Shown: positions 15,104 through 23,583 of the stretch, piece by piece
How the letters are laid out: the number at the start of each line of letters is the position of its first letter
How positions within the stretch are numbered: the stretch's first letter is position 1
Source: an uncultured Gammaproteobacteria bacterium
GTDB taxonomy: Bacteria; Pseudomonadota; Gammaproteobacteria; Pseudomonadales; Pseudohongiellaceae
Assembly (NCBI GenBank): GCA_913058135.1
Contig: CAJXPR010000025.1
Span: 1 to 36,497, forward strand
Reading direction: 5' to 3'
Length of the DNA: 36,497 nt
Notes under the pieces: model-generated
What the model saw: the letters and a program-made list of their open reading frames with translations, nothing else
Told to the model about the DNA's origin: nothing
Databases searched by the model: none
Translations under genes and position numbers: made by a program

Positions 15104-15619
15104 ATGTTTCTGGATGATCCAAGTGTGCTGTTGCAGACGCTGGTTGTGGGCAGCCTGGCGTACGTTGCCCTGGTATTCCTGCTGCGGATATCGGGCAAGC
15201 GCACCCTGTCCAAATGGAACGCCTTCGACTTTGTGGTTACGGTTGCGTTTGGTTCTGCGCTGGCCACGTCACTGTTGTCCAGGAACACCTCTCTGGTGCA
15301 GGTGGTGCTGGCTTTTGCGTTACTTGTGGCGCTGCAATGGATAATCACCTGGCTTTCGGTTCGCTCGCGCACTCTGGAAAGCTGGGTCAAATCACGGCCT
15401 CGATTGCTGCTGTTGAGGGGGCAGTTTCAGGCACAGGCTCTCAGAGAAGAGCGTGTCACCGAAAGCGAGGTACGTGCGGCACTGCGCACCAAGGGTATCA
15501 GCGGACTGGAAGATGTGGAAGCGGTGGTGCTGGAGACCGACGGCAGTTTCAGCGTGATCGAAAATCGCGGTACGTCGACGAGCGCGCTCGCCGACGTAAG
15601 GGGGTATCCGGAAGAGTGA
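15104..15619 (+). CDS. DUF421 (YetF/YcaP-like) membrane protein
   Basis: The 171-residue protein has three N-terminal membrane segments with LRISGKRTLSKWNAFDFVVTVAFGSALAT, the conserved start of DUF421. A cytoplasmic C-domain of about 80 residues follows, with RPRLLLLRGQF, RVTESEVRAALRTKGISGLEDVEAVVLETDGSFSVI. Members are inner-membrane proteins of unclear role, related to sporulation and envelope proteins in Bacillus. AAGGACAAGG before ATG 15104 supports the start. It ends the three-gene membrane set and converges with the amidohydrolase gene. Confidence 0.9.
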   Translation: MFLDDPSVLLQTLVVGSLAYVALVFLLRISGKRTLSKWNAFDFVVTVAFGSALATSLLSRNTSLVQVVLAFALLVALQWIITWLSVRSRTLESWVKSRPRLLLLRGQFQAQALREERVTESEVRAALRTKGISGLEDVEAVVLETDGSFSVIENRGTSTSALADVRGYPEE

Positions 15620-15634
15620 CCTGATTGCGCCGGA

Positions 15635-17071
15635 TTACATCGCCGCGATCGCGTCGACTACGTCTTGCAGCAGCGCGTCCAGCGCCGCGCGATCGTAATA
15701 CTGCTGGCCCATAAACACCGCATCAATCGTGCCGATGTTATTGATATCAGTCAGCGGATTGGCCCGCAGCAATATCAGGTCGGCCACCTTGCCTTCGCTG
15801 ACGCTGCCGTAATCATCCTGAATGTTCAGGAACTCGGCCCCGTCCCGGGTAGCGGCGCGCAATGCCTGCGCAGGCGTCAATCCGGCTTTGACCAGTTCCT
15901 TGAGTTCATCGTGGGCGCTGGCGCCGAAGTAGGAAAAGCTGTCGCCTGAATCGGTACCCATCAGCACACGCACGCCCGCCTGATGTGCCTGTCCGGTCAG
16001 TGTCAGGCCTTGCTGATAAAAACCCGCAACAATGTCCCGCTCATCCGGAGAGGGCGCCATGGCCAGCATGTTGTCCGCATCTGCATCCCAGCTTTGCAGC
16101 ACTTCCGGCCATATGTATTGTCGTCGCGGATCATTGCGAAAGGCGCTGTCGCCGGCCATGGCGTCCATGCGCCGGGTGACGTGGGTCGGGACGTACCAGG
16201 TGTCATTGGCCACCATGGCCTGAAATACCTGCTCGCACTGGGTGCTGTCGTGCTCCTCCACCATGCGCTGCAGCCACGCGACTGACGGATTCTGGGTGCG
16301 TTCTGTGGAACGGAATTCGGCCGAACCGGGGAAGCAGTCAAACAGCAGGTCCCTGGCGTGTTCCAGGCTGTCCAGGCCGGAGTTGGCCGCCTCGGTGACG
16401 GTCATGGTGACGGGCAGGTGGCCGGCTACCGACAGCTCGCGCTGTGCCGCTTCATCGGCCAGCCAGCGGAACGCCTGCGTACTGAGCCGGAAATAGGTTT
16501 TGATCACGTCGACACCGCGGTTGTCCATCTCGGCTACCAGGCCACGAATCTGTTCTTCGCTCACCTCATAGTCCCACGGCGGATTGACCGGAAAGCTGCT
16601 GAGCGCCAGAAAGCGCGGGCCGGTCAGTTCGCCTGCATCAATCTGCTGCTGCCATGTCTGCATTTGGGGCAGGCAGGGCATGCCCGGCTGGGGGTCATCA
16701 CATTCGGAATTCATCTCCCGAATGCCGGTCACCCCGTGAGCGACAAATTGCGGAAATATCAGGCTGGGCGCCAGCGGATGTCTGATGTGAGCATGCATGT
16801 CCAGCAGACCCGGCATAAGAAAGCCGTTCTGACCGTCAATCTGTTGGATGCTGCCTGCGTTTTCAATCCCGTCAGTGATGGCCGCACCGATGCGCGCGAT
16901 GCGCCCGTCGCGGATCAGCACCTGCTGATTGGCGGTCACGTTGCCAGACTCGACATTGATGATATTGACCGAGTGCAAGAGCAGGGTGTCAGCGGATGCC
17001 CAGCTGCCAAGTGCCAGCAGCAGGGTCAGGGCTACGGCGATGCTGCCGGATAGCATTCTGGAATGATTCAT
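15635..17071 (-). CDS. Secreted amidohydrolase family protein
   Basis: The 478-residue protein has a signal peptide (residues 1-27, AVALTLLLALGSWASA) and an amidohydrolase TIM barrel of the imidazolonepropionase/prolidase-like type. Metal ligands are visible: His93 and His95 in DMHAHIRH, the lysine in GVDVIKTYFR, histidines in VAGHLPVT and LEHARDL, and the aspartate in LMGTDSGD. The C-terminal SVSEGKVADLILLRANPL is the typical small beta-sandwich part. It should hydrolyse amide or lactone bonds in the periplasm or outside; the substrate is unknown. ATG 17071 follows GGAGC. The longer upstream frame has no signal-like character. Confidence 0.9.
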   Translation of the reverse strand: MNHSRMLSGSIAVALTLLLALGSWASADTLLLHSVNIINVESGNVTANQQVLIRDGRIARIGAAITDGIENAGSIQQIDGQNGFLMPGLLDMHAHIRHPLAPSLIFPQFVAHGVTGIREMNSECDDPQPGMPCLPQMQTWQQQIDAGELTGPRFLALSSFPVNPPWDYEVSEEQIRGLVAEMDNRGVDVIKTYFRLSTQAFRWLADEAAQRELSVAGHLPVTMTVTEAANSGLDSLEHARDLLFDCFPGSAEFRSTERTQNPSVAWLQRMVEEHDSTQCEQVFQAMVANDTWYVPTHVTRRMDAMAGDSAFRNDPRRQYIWPEVLQSWDADADNMLAMAPSPDERDIVAGFYQQGLTLTGQAHQAGVRVLMGTDSGDSFSYFGASAHDELKELVKAGLTPAQALRAATRDGAEFLNIQDDYGSVSEGKVADLILLRANPLTDINNIGTIDAVFMGQQYYDRAALDALLQDVVDAIAAM

Positions 17072-17225
17072 GGTCGTGCTCCATGTTGATTGCCGACAAG
17101 GCAAGTTTATTATGGTCCGTTTGGTTAGCCTACGCACGAAGATAATCAAGAACCGCGCCAACTTCCAAGTTATTGAAAAGAAGTAAAAAATATTAATCCC
17201 GGGCGTCGGTTTAAAATGAAATACG

Positions 17226-17342
17226 CTATTCAGTGGCGAGTTTGGCGAAAAACTTGGTGTAATCCGGATAGATCGCATTGCCGCGTACTACACGCAGGCG
17301 CTCTGAAACGCCCGAACTGTTGCCGCGGAAATGTTTTCTGCC
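17226..17342 (-). pseudogene. Coding-like orphan stretch after the PepSY-TM stop
   Basis: Right after the TAA of the PepSY-TM gene the same frame stays open for 38 codons to a TAG at 17226. It reads like an ordinary protein end (SERLRVVRGNAIYP ... DYTKFFAKLATE). There is no ATG, GTG or TTG start inside, so it cannot be a normal separate gene. It could be the remnant 3' end of a lost gene, or chance. I do not recognise the family. Confidence 0.3.
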
Positions 17343-18812
17343 TTAAGAGTTCAGCGGAGAGCGCGAGCGTGCTGGTGCCGGCGACGCCCCTTTGCGCGAC
17401 CGGTCCATCGCCATCAAAAACAGCACGCCCGCAATGGTCAGTATCACCAGCAATCCTGGCAAACCTGCAGGAGAAAGTGCATCACTGCCGAACTTGATGG
17501 TGTAAGCGACTACCAGCAACAACAGTACCGTCGCCGTCAGACGCTGCAGCAGGCGCTTGTACCTGACTTCATCGCGGTCTGGTAAAAAAAGGCCGGCGGT
17601 CATGGTCACCAGCAGGCCACCCCAGAAAATCGCACTTGAGGGCAGGTGGAGGATGACCTGGGTAAAGCTGGCAATCGCAATGGCCAGCGGCATGCCCCAG
17701 ACCACGCCTGGCCAGATCAGGTTGAGGGCGTCACGGTATTTGCGTTTCTCCAGCCAGATGTTGATGCCGGAGGCAGACACCACCGTCAATGACAGCCCAA
17801 GTATCACGTATAACAGTTTAGTGATCACGCCGGCAAAATTGCCAAAGTGAATACGGTAAACGGAATACAGAATCTGCTGCGCAGGAGCGCCCTGCGTGTA
17901 GCCGGCGGTGTCCAGGTAGTTGCCGGCAGTGTCAAAGCGGTAGTTCTCTGACCAGGCCAGCAGACCGGGTTGTTGCACATAAAACTCCATGAACCGGCTG
18001 TCGGTATCTGCATCGTGCACCAGCATATACAGCAGTTTACCATCGGGTGACATCTCGTTTACCGTTTCCAGTGCCCGGGCGACGCCGTAAACGGGTGCCT
18101 GATTCTCCAGTGCGGGTTCGGCAGGGAAAACTGTTTCAGTCACCGACGCCGGCGTCTGCCCGTCCATGGACAGGGCAAACATGCCAACCAGCAGCATGAC
18201 AAATCCGTAGTAGGCTCCGGTCAGACCGATCATCAGATGAAACGGCGCGCCCCAGACGCTGAGCCGGTTATGCAGGTCCACCTGTCCCAGTCGGCCTTTA
18301 CCGCCGGAGCGCAGTTTAAAGGCATCCTTGACGATGGACGGGTGCGATAGAAAGCCGGTGATGATCAGTGCGCACAGTAATGCACCCAGTGCACTGACAA
18401 TCACGATGCCAATGTTCACCGGCAAATGCAGATTGATGTGCAGGCCAACCAGCAAATTGGTCAGATCATCGATGGCATTGGCGCCCAGGCTGCCGTCCTG
18501 ATTGACATACCGACCTTCGGTGTCGCTGGAGAATTTGTAGCGCGGGAGCGCTTCGTTGGGAAACACGATGTACATGTGCTCGGTGACGTTGGTGTCACTG
18601 CTGGCGATGTACTGGTTAAAACTGTTTTCCAGCACCTGCGGAGCGATGACCACATTTTCTTCCGCGACCGGCTGCTCCCAGCGCTCTATTTCTTCATAGA
18701 ACACCACCAGTGTGCCACTCAGGCAGATGATGAACATCAGTCCGCCCACCAGCAGGCCCAGCCAGGAGTGACTGGAGAGAGAACTTTTAACGAGTTTGGC
18801 AGGAATATTCAT
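17343..18812 (-). CDS. PepSY-associated TM domain protein (siderophore-iron reductase-like)
   Basis: The 489-residue inner-membrane protein starts with SHSWLGLLVGGLMFIICLSGTLVVFYEEIERW, the first helix of the PepSY_TM family, and has the LHINLHLPVNIGI and LHNRLSVWGAPFHLMIGLTG signatures with conserved histidines. Three to five more membrane segments follow the central periplasmic part, ending with a basic tail. Histidines in the helices could hold haem, and members of this family reduce ferric siderophores or support iron uptake. ATG 18812 (MNIPAKLVK) is preferred over the much longer frame, though no strong ribosome site is seen. It lies after the small membrane protein and TonB receptor, fitting one iron-uptake operon. 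Confidence 0.87.
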   Translation of the reverse strand: MNIPAKLVKSSLSSHSWLGLLVGGLMFIICLSGTLVVFYEEIERWEQPVAEENVVIAPQVLENSFNQYIASSDTNVTEHMYIVFPNEALPRYKFSSDTEGRYVNQDGSLGANAIDDLTNLLVGLHINLHLPVNIGIVIVSALGALLCALIITGFLSHPSIVKDAFKLRSGGKGRLGQVDLHNRLSVWGAPFHLMIGLTGAYYGFVMLLVGMFALSMDGQTPASVTETVFPAEPALENQAPVYGVARALETVNEMSPDGKLLYMLVHDADTDSRFMEFYVQQPGLLAWSENYRFDTAGNYLDTAGYTQGAPAQQILYSVYRIHFGNFAGVITKLLYVILGLSLTVVSASGINIWLEKRKYRDALNLIWPGVVWGMPLAIAIASFTQVILHLPSSAIFWGGLLVTMTAGLFLPDRDEVRYKRLLQRLTATVLLLLVVAYTIKFGSDALSPAGLPGLLVILTIAGVLFLMAMDRSRKGASPAPARSRSPLNS

Positions 18813-18844
18813 AGACGTGGTCAGCCAGGTAGTCGAATTTACAA

Positions 18845-19417
18845 TCAGATGAACAGGGCAATGCCGCCGAGCACAAACAGTGTCGCGATGACCGTGACAG
18901 GTCTGGCCAGTTTGTCCTGGGCAGCGATCCAGGCGCTGAGCGCGCCCCACAGTACCGGCCACAGGAAAATGGACACAGCAATTTTGTTGAGTAGCGTCCA
19001 CGGCAGGTAAAGCACGATGGCGACACTCAGCATCAGCGACAACTGCCCCGTGGCCGGCACCGACAACAGGAACAGGCCACCGTGTTTCACAATGTCGGCA
19101 ATCTGAGGCCTGGCCAGTGCCTGATAGGGTCGCAAGGCAGCGCGAGTCTCACTGTTACGGGGTTCAGTTGCCGCTGTTACTGCGCCTGCTGTAAACGTGC
19201 CAAACAGTACGGCAAGCCAGGTCAGACACACAAAGGTGATGGTGGCATACATGACGCCAAACTCCGGCCCGAAGACTCGAGACCAGATTACCGCCGATGC
19301 CAGTGCCAGCAGCCAGCCAACGGCCGCGATCATGGGTTTGCCACGCTCGCGCCAGCTCCAGTATATACACGCTACTGCCAGCAATGACGCCAGCCCAGCC
19401 AGTACGCTTGCCATCAT
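18845..19417 (-). CDS. Membrane protein of the siderophore-receptor operon, unknown function
   Basis: The 190-residue protein has about five or six hydrophobic segments (SVLAGLASLLAVACIYW, AAVGWLLALASAVIW, ATITFVCLTWLAVLFGTF, and two more near the C-terminus). The loop around PRNSETRAALRPYQALARP is hydrophilic. It occupies the position where small membrane proteins such as DUF3649/DUF3325 types lie between a TonB receptor and a PepSY-TM protein, but I cannot place it in either family with certainty. The TonB receptor stop is two bases before ATG 19417. A GTG at 19432 would overlap the receptor by 13 bases. Confidence 0.75.
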   Translation of the reverse strand: MMASVLAGLASLLAVACIYWSWRERGKPMIAAVGWLLALASAVIWSRVFGPEFGVMYATITFVCLTWLAVLFGTFTAGAVTAATEPRNSETRAALRPYQALARPQIADIVKHGGLFLLSVPATGQLSLMLSVAIVLYLPWTLLNKIAVSIFLWPVLWGALSAWIAAQDKLARPVTVIATLFVLGGIALFI

Positions 19418-19419
19418 CT

Positions 19420-21540
19420 TCAGTAGTCCCACTTGACCGACAGGCTGTAACTTCGGGGCTCGGCATAGTAGGACTGCTCATACTTGACCGAACTCAGATA
19501 CTTTTCATCGGCAACATTGTTCAGGTTCAACGCCAGGCTCAGCGCATCACTGACGGCGTAGCTGGCATAACCGCCCAGCACCGAGTAACTGTCCTGACTG
19601 ATGCGGCCATACGCCGAGTCAAAGTACACTTCATCCTGCCAGCGCAGTGACAGACCCATGTTCAGCTTTGCTGACCACGCCGGATTCCAGTCGGCCAGCA
19701 TCTTGAATGAATTGCGCGGGATAAAGGTGCGCGCTTCATCGTTATTGGGATCTTCCAGTTTCAGGTGGGTATAACCGGCCTGAATGCGCAACTGTTCAGT
19801 CAGATTGCCTGCGATTTCCAGCTCAATACCGTCTGCTTCGACATTGATGCCGCGGTAAATCGCATAGGTAAAATCATCGCTGTAGTCGGTGTCATCAACA
19901 CCATCGCCGTCGCTGTAGGCAGAAAACTCCTGCAGGTTCTGCTGTTCTGTTTTGAACACCGCGACACTGGCCAGCAGGTTATTGTTGAACTGCTTTTTCA
20001 AGCCCAGTTCATAACTTTTGCCTTCGGCTGAACCCAATGGCTGCAGGTCTTCGTTCAGGTAATATTGCGGCTGGTAAATGTCGCTGTAGCTGGCATACAG
20101 GTTCAGGTCATCCAGCACTTCCCAGGTCAGACCCAGGTAGGGGCTGCCGCCATCTTCATCTGAATCTGTCGACACACCCCAGCTTACGCCGCGATTTTTG
20201 TAGTCGACCATGCTCATGCCCAGAATGACGTTGATGTCGTCGGTCATCGACAGCAGCAGTGAGCCATACAGTCTGTTCAGTGACATTTCATCGAGCGCCG
20301 CCTGGGTGGGTGTGTCCCAGACCGGACGCGGCACTTCATCACCGCGCCAGCCGGGGAACGACGGCATGGCATCAAAACCGGTCAGCGCGGCCGAATCCAG
20401 CGTGCCCGAATCGCTGTCCGCCAGGCTCAGGCCCAGATTAAACTGGTGCTGCTGATCCCAGGCGGTAAAACTGCCCTGCAGTTTGGAGTCCCACATCAGG
20501 GTGTCGCGATCACCGTCGTACTTGCCGGGATAACCGAACATGCCCAGACCGGTATCGGCGTCCAGCCCGGTGTTCCAGTACACATAAAAGACTTCCGAGT
20601 TTTCTTCATAATCGGTCTGGGTCACGGTGCTGGTCAGTTGCCAGTCATTGGAGATCTGCCAGCCCAGTTCCACAAATGCGGTCTGGGTCAGCGTGTCCCA
20701 GTAAGTCCAATCCATGGTGGTTGAGGTCGAAACGGGAAAATCGGCCTGCACACCGTTACTGTAAATGATGGGCGCCGCACCCCACAGCACGCCGTCGCTG
20801 TTGTTGTCCTGATGGGTATAGCCCAGAGCCACGGTGACGGCGTTGCCAATTTGACCATCGACGATCACGGAGCCGACGTTGCGATTGTTGCTGTAGTGAT
20901 CCAGCCAGCTGTCCTTGTCCTGGTAGACGCCGGTAAAACGCATGGCCCAGCGGCCGCTTTCGGTCAGCGGCGTGGAAACATCGGTGACGATGCGGCGGTC
21001 GTTCCAGCGGCCAACCGTCAGCGTGGTGCTCATATCAAATTCATTACCCGGGCGCTTGCGCACATAGTTGACTGTGCCGGAGGGGTTGCCCAGGCCGGTA
21101 ATCAGGCCGTTGGAGCCGCGAATCACCTCGACTTTCTCGTAAATGGCGGTATCCAGATCGCCCACCACCAGCGTACCAAAAGGCACGCCAATGCCATCTA
21201 CATGCATGCTGGTGATATCAAAACCGCGCGCATTGTAATAGGTGCGGTCGGTCTCTGAGGAGTCGACGTTGATACCGGTGGTCATCTCCAGCATGCTGTT
21301 GATGTCTTCCAGGCCAAAGTCAGCCAGTGTCTGCGCATCGAGGATGGTCAGCGACTGCGGCGTTTCATAGACATCAAGATCCATGCCGGTGGCGCCGCTG
21401 CTTTTGCGATCCTCACGCATGGCCTTGATGATGACTTCCTCGATCTGCGAAGCCTGCGCGTCGGCGGCCACGGATAGCTGAGGAATTGAACAGGTAACTG
21501 CGTAGGAGAAAATGGCGAGTGTCAGTGCGTTGCGTTTCAT
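19420..21540 (-). CDS. TonB-dependent siderophore receptor
   Basis: The 706-residue outer-membrane protein has a signal peptide (MKRNALTLAIFSYAVTCSIP to about AADAQA). A TonB-box-like ASQIEEVIIKA follows, then a plug domain with ETPQSLTILDAQTLADFGLEDINSMLEMTTGI and the RGxxxxGLGNPSGTVNYVRKRP signature of ferric-siderophore receptors (FhuE/FpvA/FoxA group). A long barrel ends in the aromatic terminus VKWDY. No N-terminal signalling domain is present, so it is not of the sigma-factor-linked kind. ATG 21540 is preceded by AGGA; longer upstream frames are not plausible. It heads the iron-uptake operon. Confidence 0.94.
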   Translation of the reverse strand: MKRNALTLAIFSYAVTCSIPQLSVAADAQASQIEEVIIKAMREDRKSSGATGMDLDVYETPQSLTILDAQTLADFGLEDINSMLEMTTGINVDSSETDRTYYNARGFDITSMHVDGIGVPFGTLVVGDLDTAIYEKVEVIRGSNGLITGLGNPSGTVNYVRKRPGNEFDMSTTLTVGRWNDRRIVTDVSTPLTESGRWAMRFTGVYQDKDSWLDHYSNNRNVGSVIVDGQIGNAVTVALGYTHQDNNSDGVLWGAAPIIYSNGVQADFPVSTSTTMDWTYWDTLTQTAFVELGWQISNDWQLTSTVTQTDYEENSEVFYVYWNTGLDADTGLGMFGYPGKYDGDRDTLMWDSKLQGSFTAWDQQHQFNLGLSLADSDSGTLDSAALTGFDAMPSFPGWRGDEVPRPVWDTPTQAALDEMSLNRLYGSLLLSMTDDINVILGMSMVDYKNRGVSWGVSTDSDEDGGSPYLGLTWEVLDDLNLYASYSDIYQPQYYLNEDLQPLGSAEGKSYELGLKKQFNNNLLASVAVFKTEQQNLQEFSAYSDGDGVDDTDYSDDFTYAIYRGINVEADGIELEIAGNLTEQLRIQAGYTHLKLEDPNNDEARTFIPRNSFKMLADWNPAWSAKLNMGLSLRWQDEVYFDSAYGRISQDSYSVLGGYASYAVSDALSLALNLNNVADEKYLSSVKYEQSYYAEPRSYSLSVKWDY

Positions 21541-21602
21541 TGAACCGGAATCCTGCCTGAGAGAGTTGGTGTTTGGAAAATGAAGGCAGTATAGCGGCTT
21601 TG

Positions 21603-21624
21603 AATGATATTGCAAATGCGAATC
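21603..21624. promoter_or_regulatory. Putative Fur box upstream of the siderophore receptor
   Basis: The 22-base AT-rich segment holds AATGATATTGC followed by AAATGCGAATC, a 7-1-7-like arrangement of TGATA/AATGCGA blocks often seen in gammaproteobacterial Fur sites. It lies 63-84 bases upstream of the receptor ATG and next to the DUF1415 3' end. The motif is degenerate, so the call rests mainly on the context of a siderophore receptor. Confidence 0.4.
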
Positions 21625-21639
21625 TTTCCTATTTAGATT

Positions 21640-22203
21640 TCACTGACAATCCCGCAGCATCTCCGCGAGCCTGGCTGACCCCAGTTGCTCCATGGCGGCT
21701 ATATTTTTTTCGGGGATCTGTTCCGGCTCGGGGTAGTTGGCGAGCACCGCTTCCAGGCTGTCTTCACGTAGCAGCTGCAGGGTTGGCCAGGGTGCGCGGT
21801 TGGTATAGTTTTCTGCGTCGCCGGGCAGGGTGCCGGCGAATTGATAGTCGGGGTGGAAACTGGCGAACTGAAACTGCCCGGTCCAGCCGAATTCTTCCAG
21901 CAGGGCGTCGGCCAGGTCCAGGAAATCATTGTAATCAAGAAAATCACCGAGCATCTCCGGGATCACGATCAACGTGGTTTCCGTCGCTGCGGGAGGCTGT
22001 GCATCGAGCCAGGATAACTGACTCTGTAACTCTTCCAGTAACGCCTCATTATTACGCGCATCACTAACCACGATTTTTACCTGGCCGTTTTCGACCGGTT
22101 GGCGGGCAAATGGGCAGAGGTTGAGCCCCACCACAAATCGGGCTATCCATGTGCGCATCTGGATTTCGATGTCAGCGTATTTTGTCTCAGTGTTTTCGCT
22201 CAT
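21640..22203 (-). CDS. DUF1415 family protein
   Basis: The 187-residue cytoplasmic protein has the signature RFVVGLNLCPFARQPVENGQVKIVVSD, the TTLIVIPEMLGDFLDYNDFLDLAD segment and ASFHPDYQFAGTLPGDAENYTNRAPWPTLQLLRE, all typical of DUF1415. The conserved cysteine in NLCPFA may be functional, but the role of the family is unknown. ATG 22203 is near the end of the short gap to the flavoprotein gene, with which it is probably cotranscribed. Confidence 0.92.
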   Translation of the reverse strand: MSENTETKYADIEIQMRTWIARFVVGLNLCPFARQPVENGQVKIVVSDARNNEALLEELQSQLSWLDAQPPAATETTLIVIPEMLGDFLDYNDFLDLADALLEEFGWTGQFQFASFHPDYQFAGTLPGDAENYTNRAPWPTLQLLREDSLEAVLANYPEPEQIPEKNIAAMEQLGSARLAEMLRDCQ

Positions 22204-22269
22204 AGTTATGCTTCTCTTGTCAGCTCTGATTCAGTAACAGGTGTTCAGGGAGGGACGTAACATCTGCCG

Positions 22270-23466
22270 TCAGGCATGCTCTCCCGCAGCGTGGCCCGAT
22301 GCCCAGGCCCATTGAAAATTGTGGCCGCCCAGATGCCCGGTCACATCAACTACCTCGCCAATGAAGTACAGGCCGGGATGGTTGCGTGCTTCCATGGTTT
22401 TTGAGGACAGTGCATGGGTGTCCACACCGCCCATGGTCACTTCCGCGGTTCGGTATCCCTCGGTGCCTGCGGGCCAGATTTTCCAGGACTTGCACGCTGA
22501 CTGCACGCGCTGTATGTCGTCCTCACTGAGTTGCTCCAGTGGTTTGTTCTCCAGCCACAGATCACACCAGCGCTGGGCCACCCGTTTGGTGAGTTGCTCG
22601 CCGAGCAGGTTCTTCAGCTCCAGCCTGGGCCGTTGTCGTTGCATTGTGTGAATGTGTTCCGCCAGGTCCAGGTCCGGAAACAGGTCAATATCCATTGCCT
22701 CGCCGGGCTGCCAGTAGGATGAGGCCTGTAAAATGGCTGGTCCGCTCAGCCCTTTGTGAGTGAACAGGATGTTCTCGCGAAATGCTGCTCCTCCGGCGGT
22801 GGTGACGGTGTCCACGGACACTCCTGAGAGGTCCCTGAAGTTCGTGAGTTGCCGTGGCTCTAACGTAATCGGTACCAGGCCAGCTCGTGTGGGCAGAACC
22901 GGAATATCGAGCGAGCGGGCAAAATCAAAACCAAAACCGGTCGACCCAAGGGTGGGAACCGAATAACCGCCGCTGGCAATCACCAATGATTCGCAGCTGA
23001 CCGGGAACGTCGGTGTCTGCAGGCGATGCGGACACCCTAACTGGATTTCGTTTGCCGGCGATTGCGTGAGCACGTGCACCCCCACCGCTTCGCACTCGTC
23101 CAGTAACAAGCGGACGATGTCTTTGGATGACCGATCGCAAAACAATTGTCCCAGCTTCTTTTCGTGGTAGGGCACGCCATGCTTTTCCACCAGCGCAATA
23201 AAGTCCCACGGGGTATAGCGGCTGAGGGCTGATTTGACAAAATGCGGGTTGGCGGAGATAAAATTGTCCGGCGTCGAGTGCATATTGGTGAAGTTGCAGC
23301 GGCCGCCCCCTGACATCAGGATCTTCTTGCCGACTTTGTTGGCGCTGTCCAACACCAGCACTCGTCGACCGCGCGCGCCCGCGACCGCCGCGCACATCAG
23401 CCCGGCAGCGCCGGCTCCTATGATCACGACGTCATATTCTCGATTTTTTGGAGTTGGCGATGTCAT
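22270..23466 (-). CDS. NAD(P)/FAD-dependent oxidoreductase, HI0933/YhiN family
   Basis: The 398-residue protein begins with a Rossmann FAD-binding motif VVIIGAGAAGLMCA and continues with LMSGGGRCNFTNMHS, a YhiN/HI0933 signature. LVIASGGYSVPTLGSTGFGFDFA and the C-terminal ITGHLGGHNFQWAWASG-like segment (written VTGHLGGHNFQWAW) complete the family pattern. The reaction is unknown; members resemble flavin-dependent reductases. The start at ATG 23466 (MTSPTPKNREYD) leaves ten residues before the first strand, the usual spacing. ATG 23511 is possible but adds 15 residues of no family character. Confidence 0.92.
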   Translation of the reverse strand: MTSPTPKNREYDVVIIGAGAAGLMCAAVAGARGRRVLVLDSANKVGKKILMSGGGRCNFTNMHSTPDNFISANPHFVKSALSRYTPWDFIALVEKHGVPYHEKKLGQLFCDRSSKDIVRLLLDECEAVGVHVLTQSPANEIQLGCPHRLQTPTFPVSCESLVIASGGYSVPTLGSTGFGFDFARSLDIPVLPTRAGLVPITLEPRQLTNFRDLSGVSVDTVTTAGGAAFRENILFTHKGLSGPAILQASSYWQPGEAMDIDLFPDLDLAEHIHTMQRQRPRLELKNLLGEQLTKRVAQRWCDLWLENKPLEQLSEDDIQRVQSACKSWKIWPAGTEGYRTAEVTMGGVDTHALSSKTMEARNHPGLYFIGEVVDVTGHLGGHNFQWAWASGHAAGEHA

Positions 23467-23583
23467 GGGCGTGCATTCTACACGTTCCCGTGACAGCACG
23501 ACATTGGACACAATCCCTGATTAGGGGTAACGTTGACCTCCGCAGTTACAATAACAATGACGTGTTTTTAGGGAGTAAGGACA

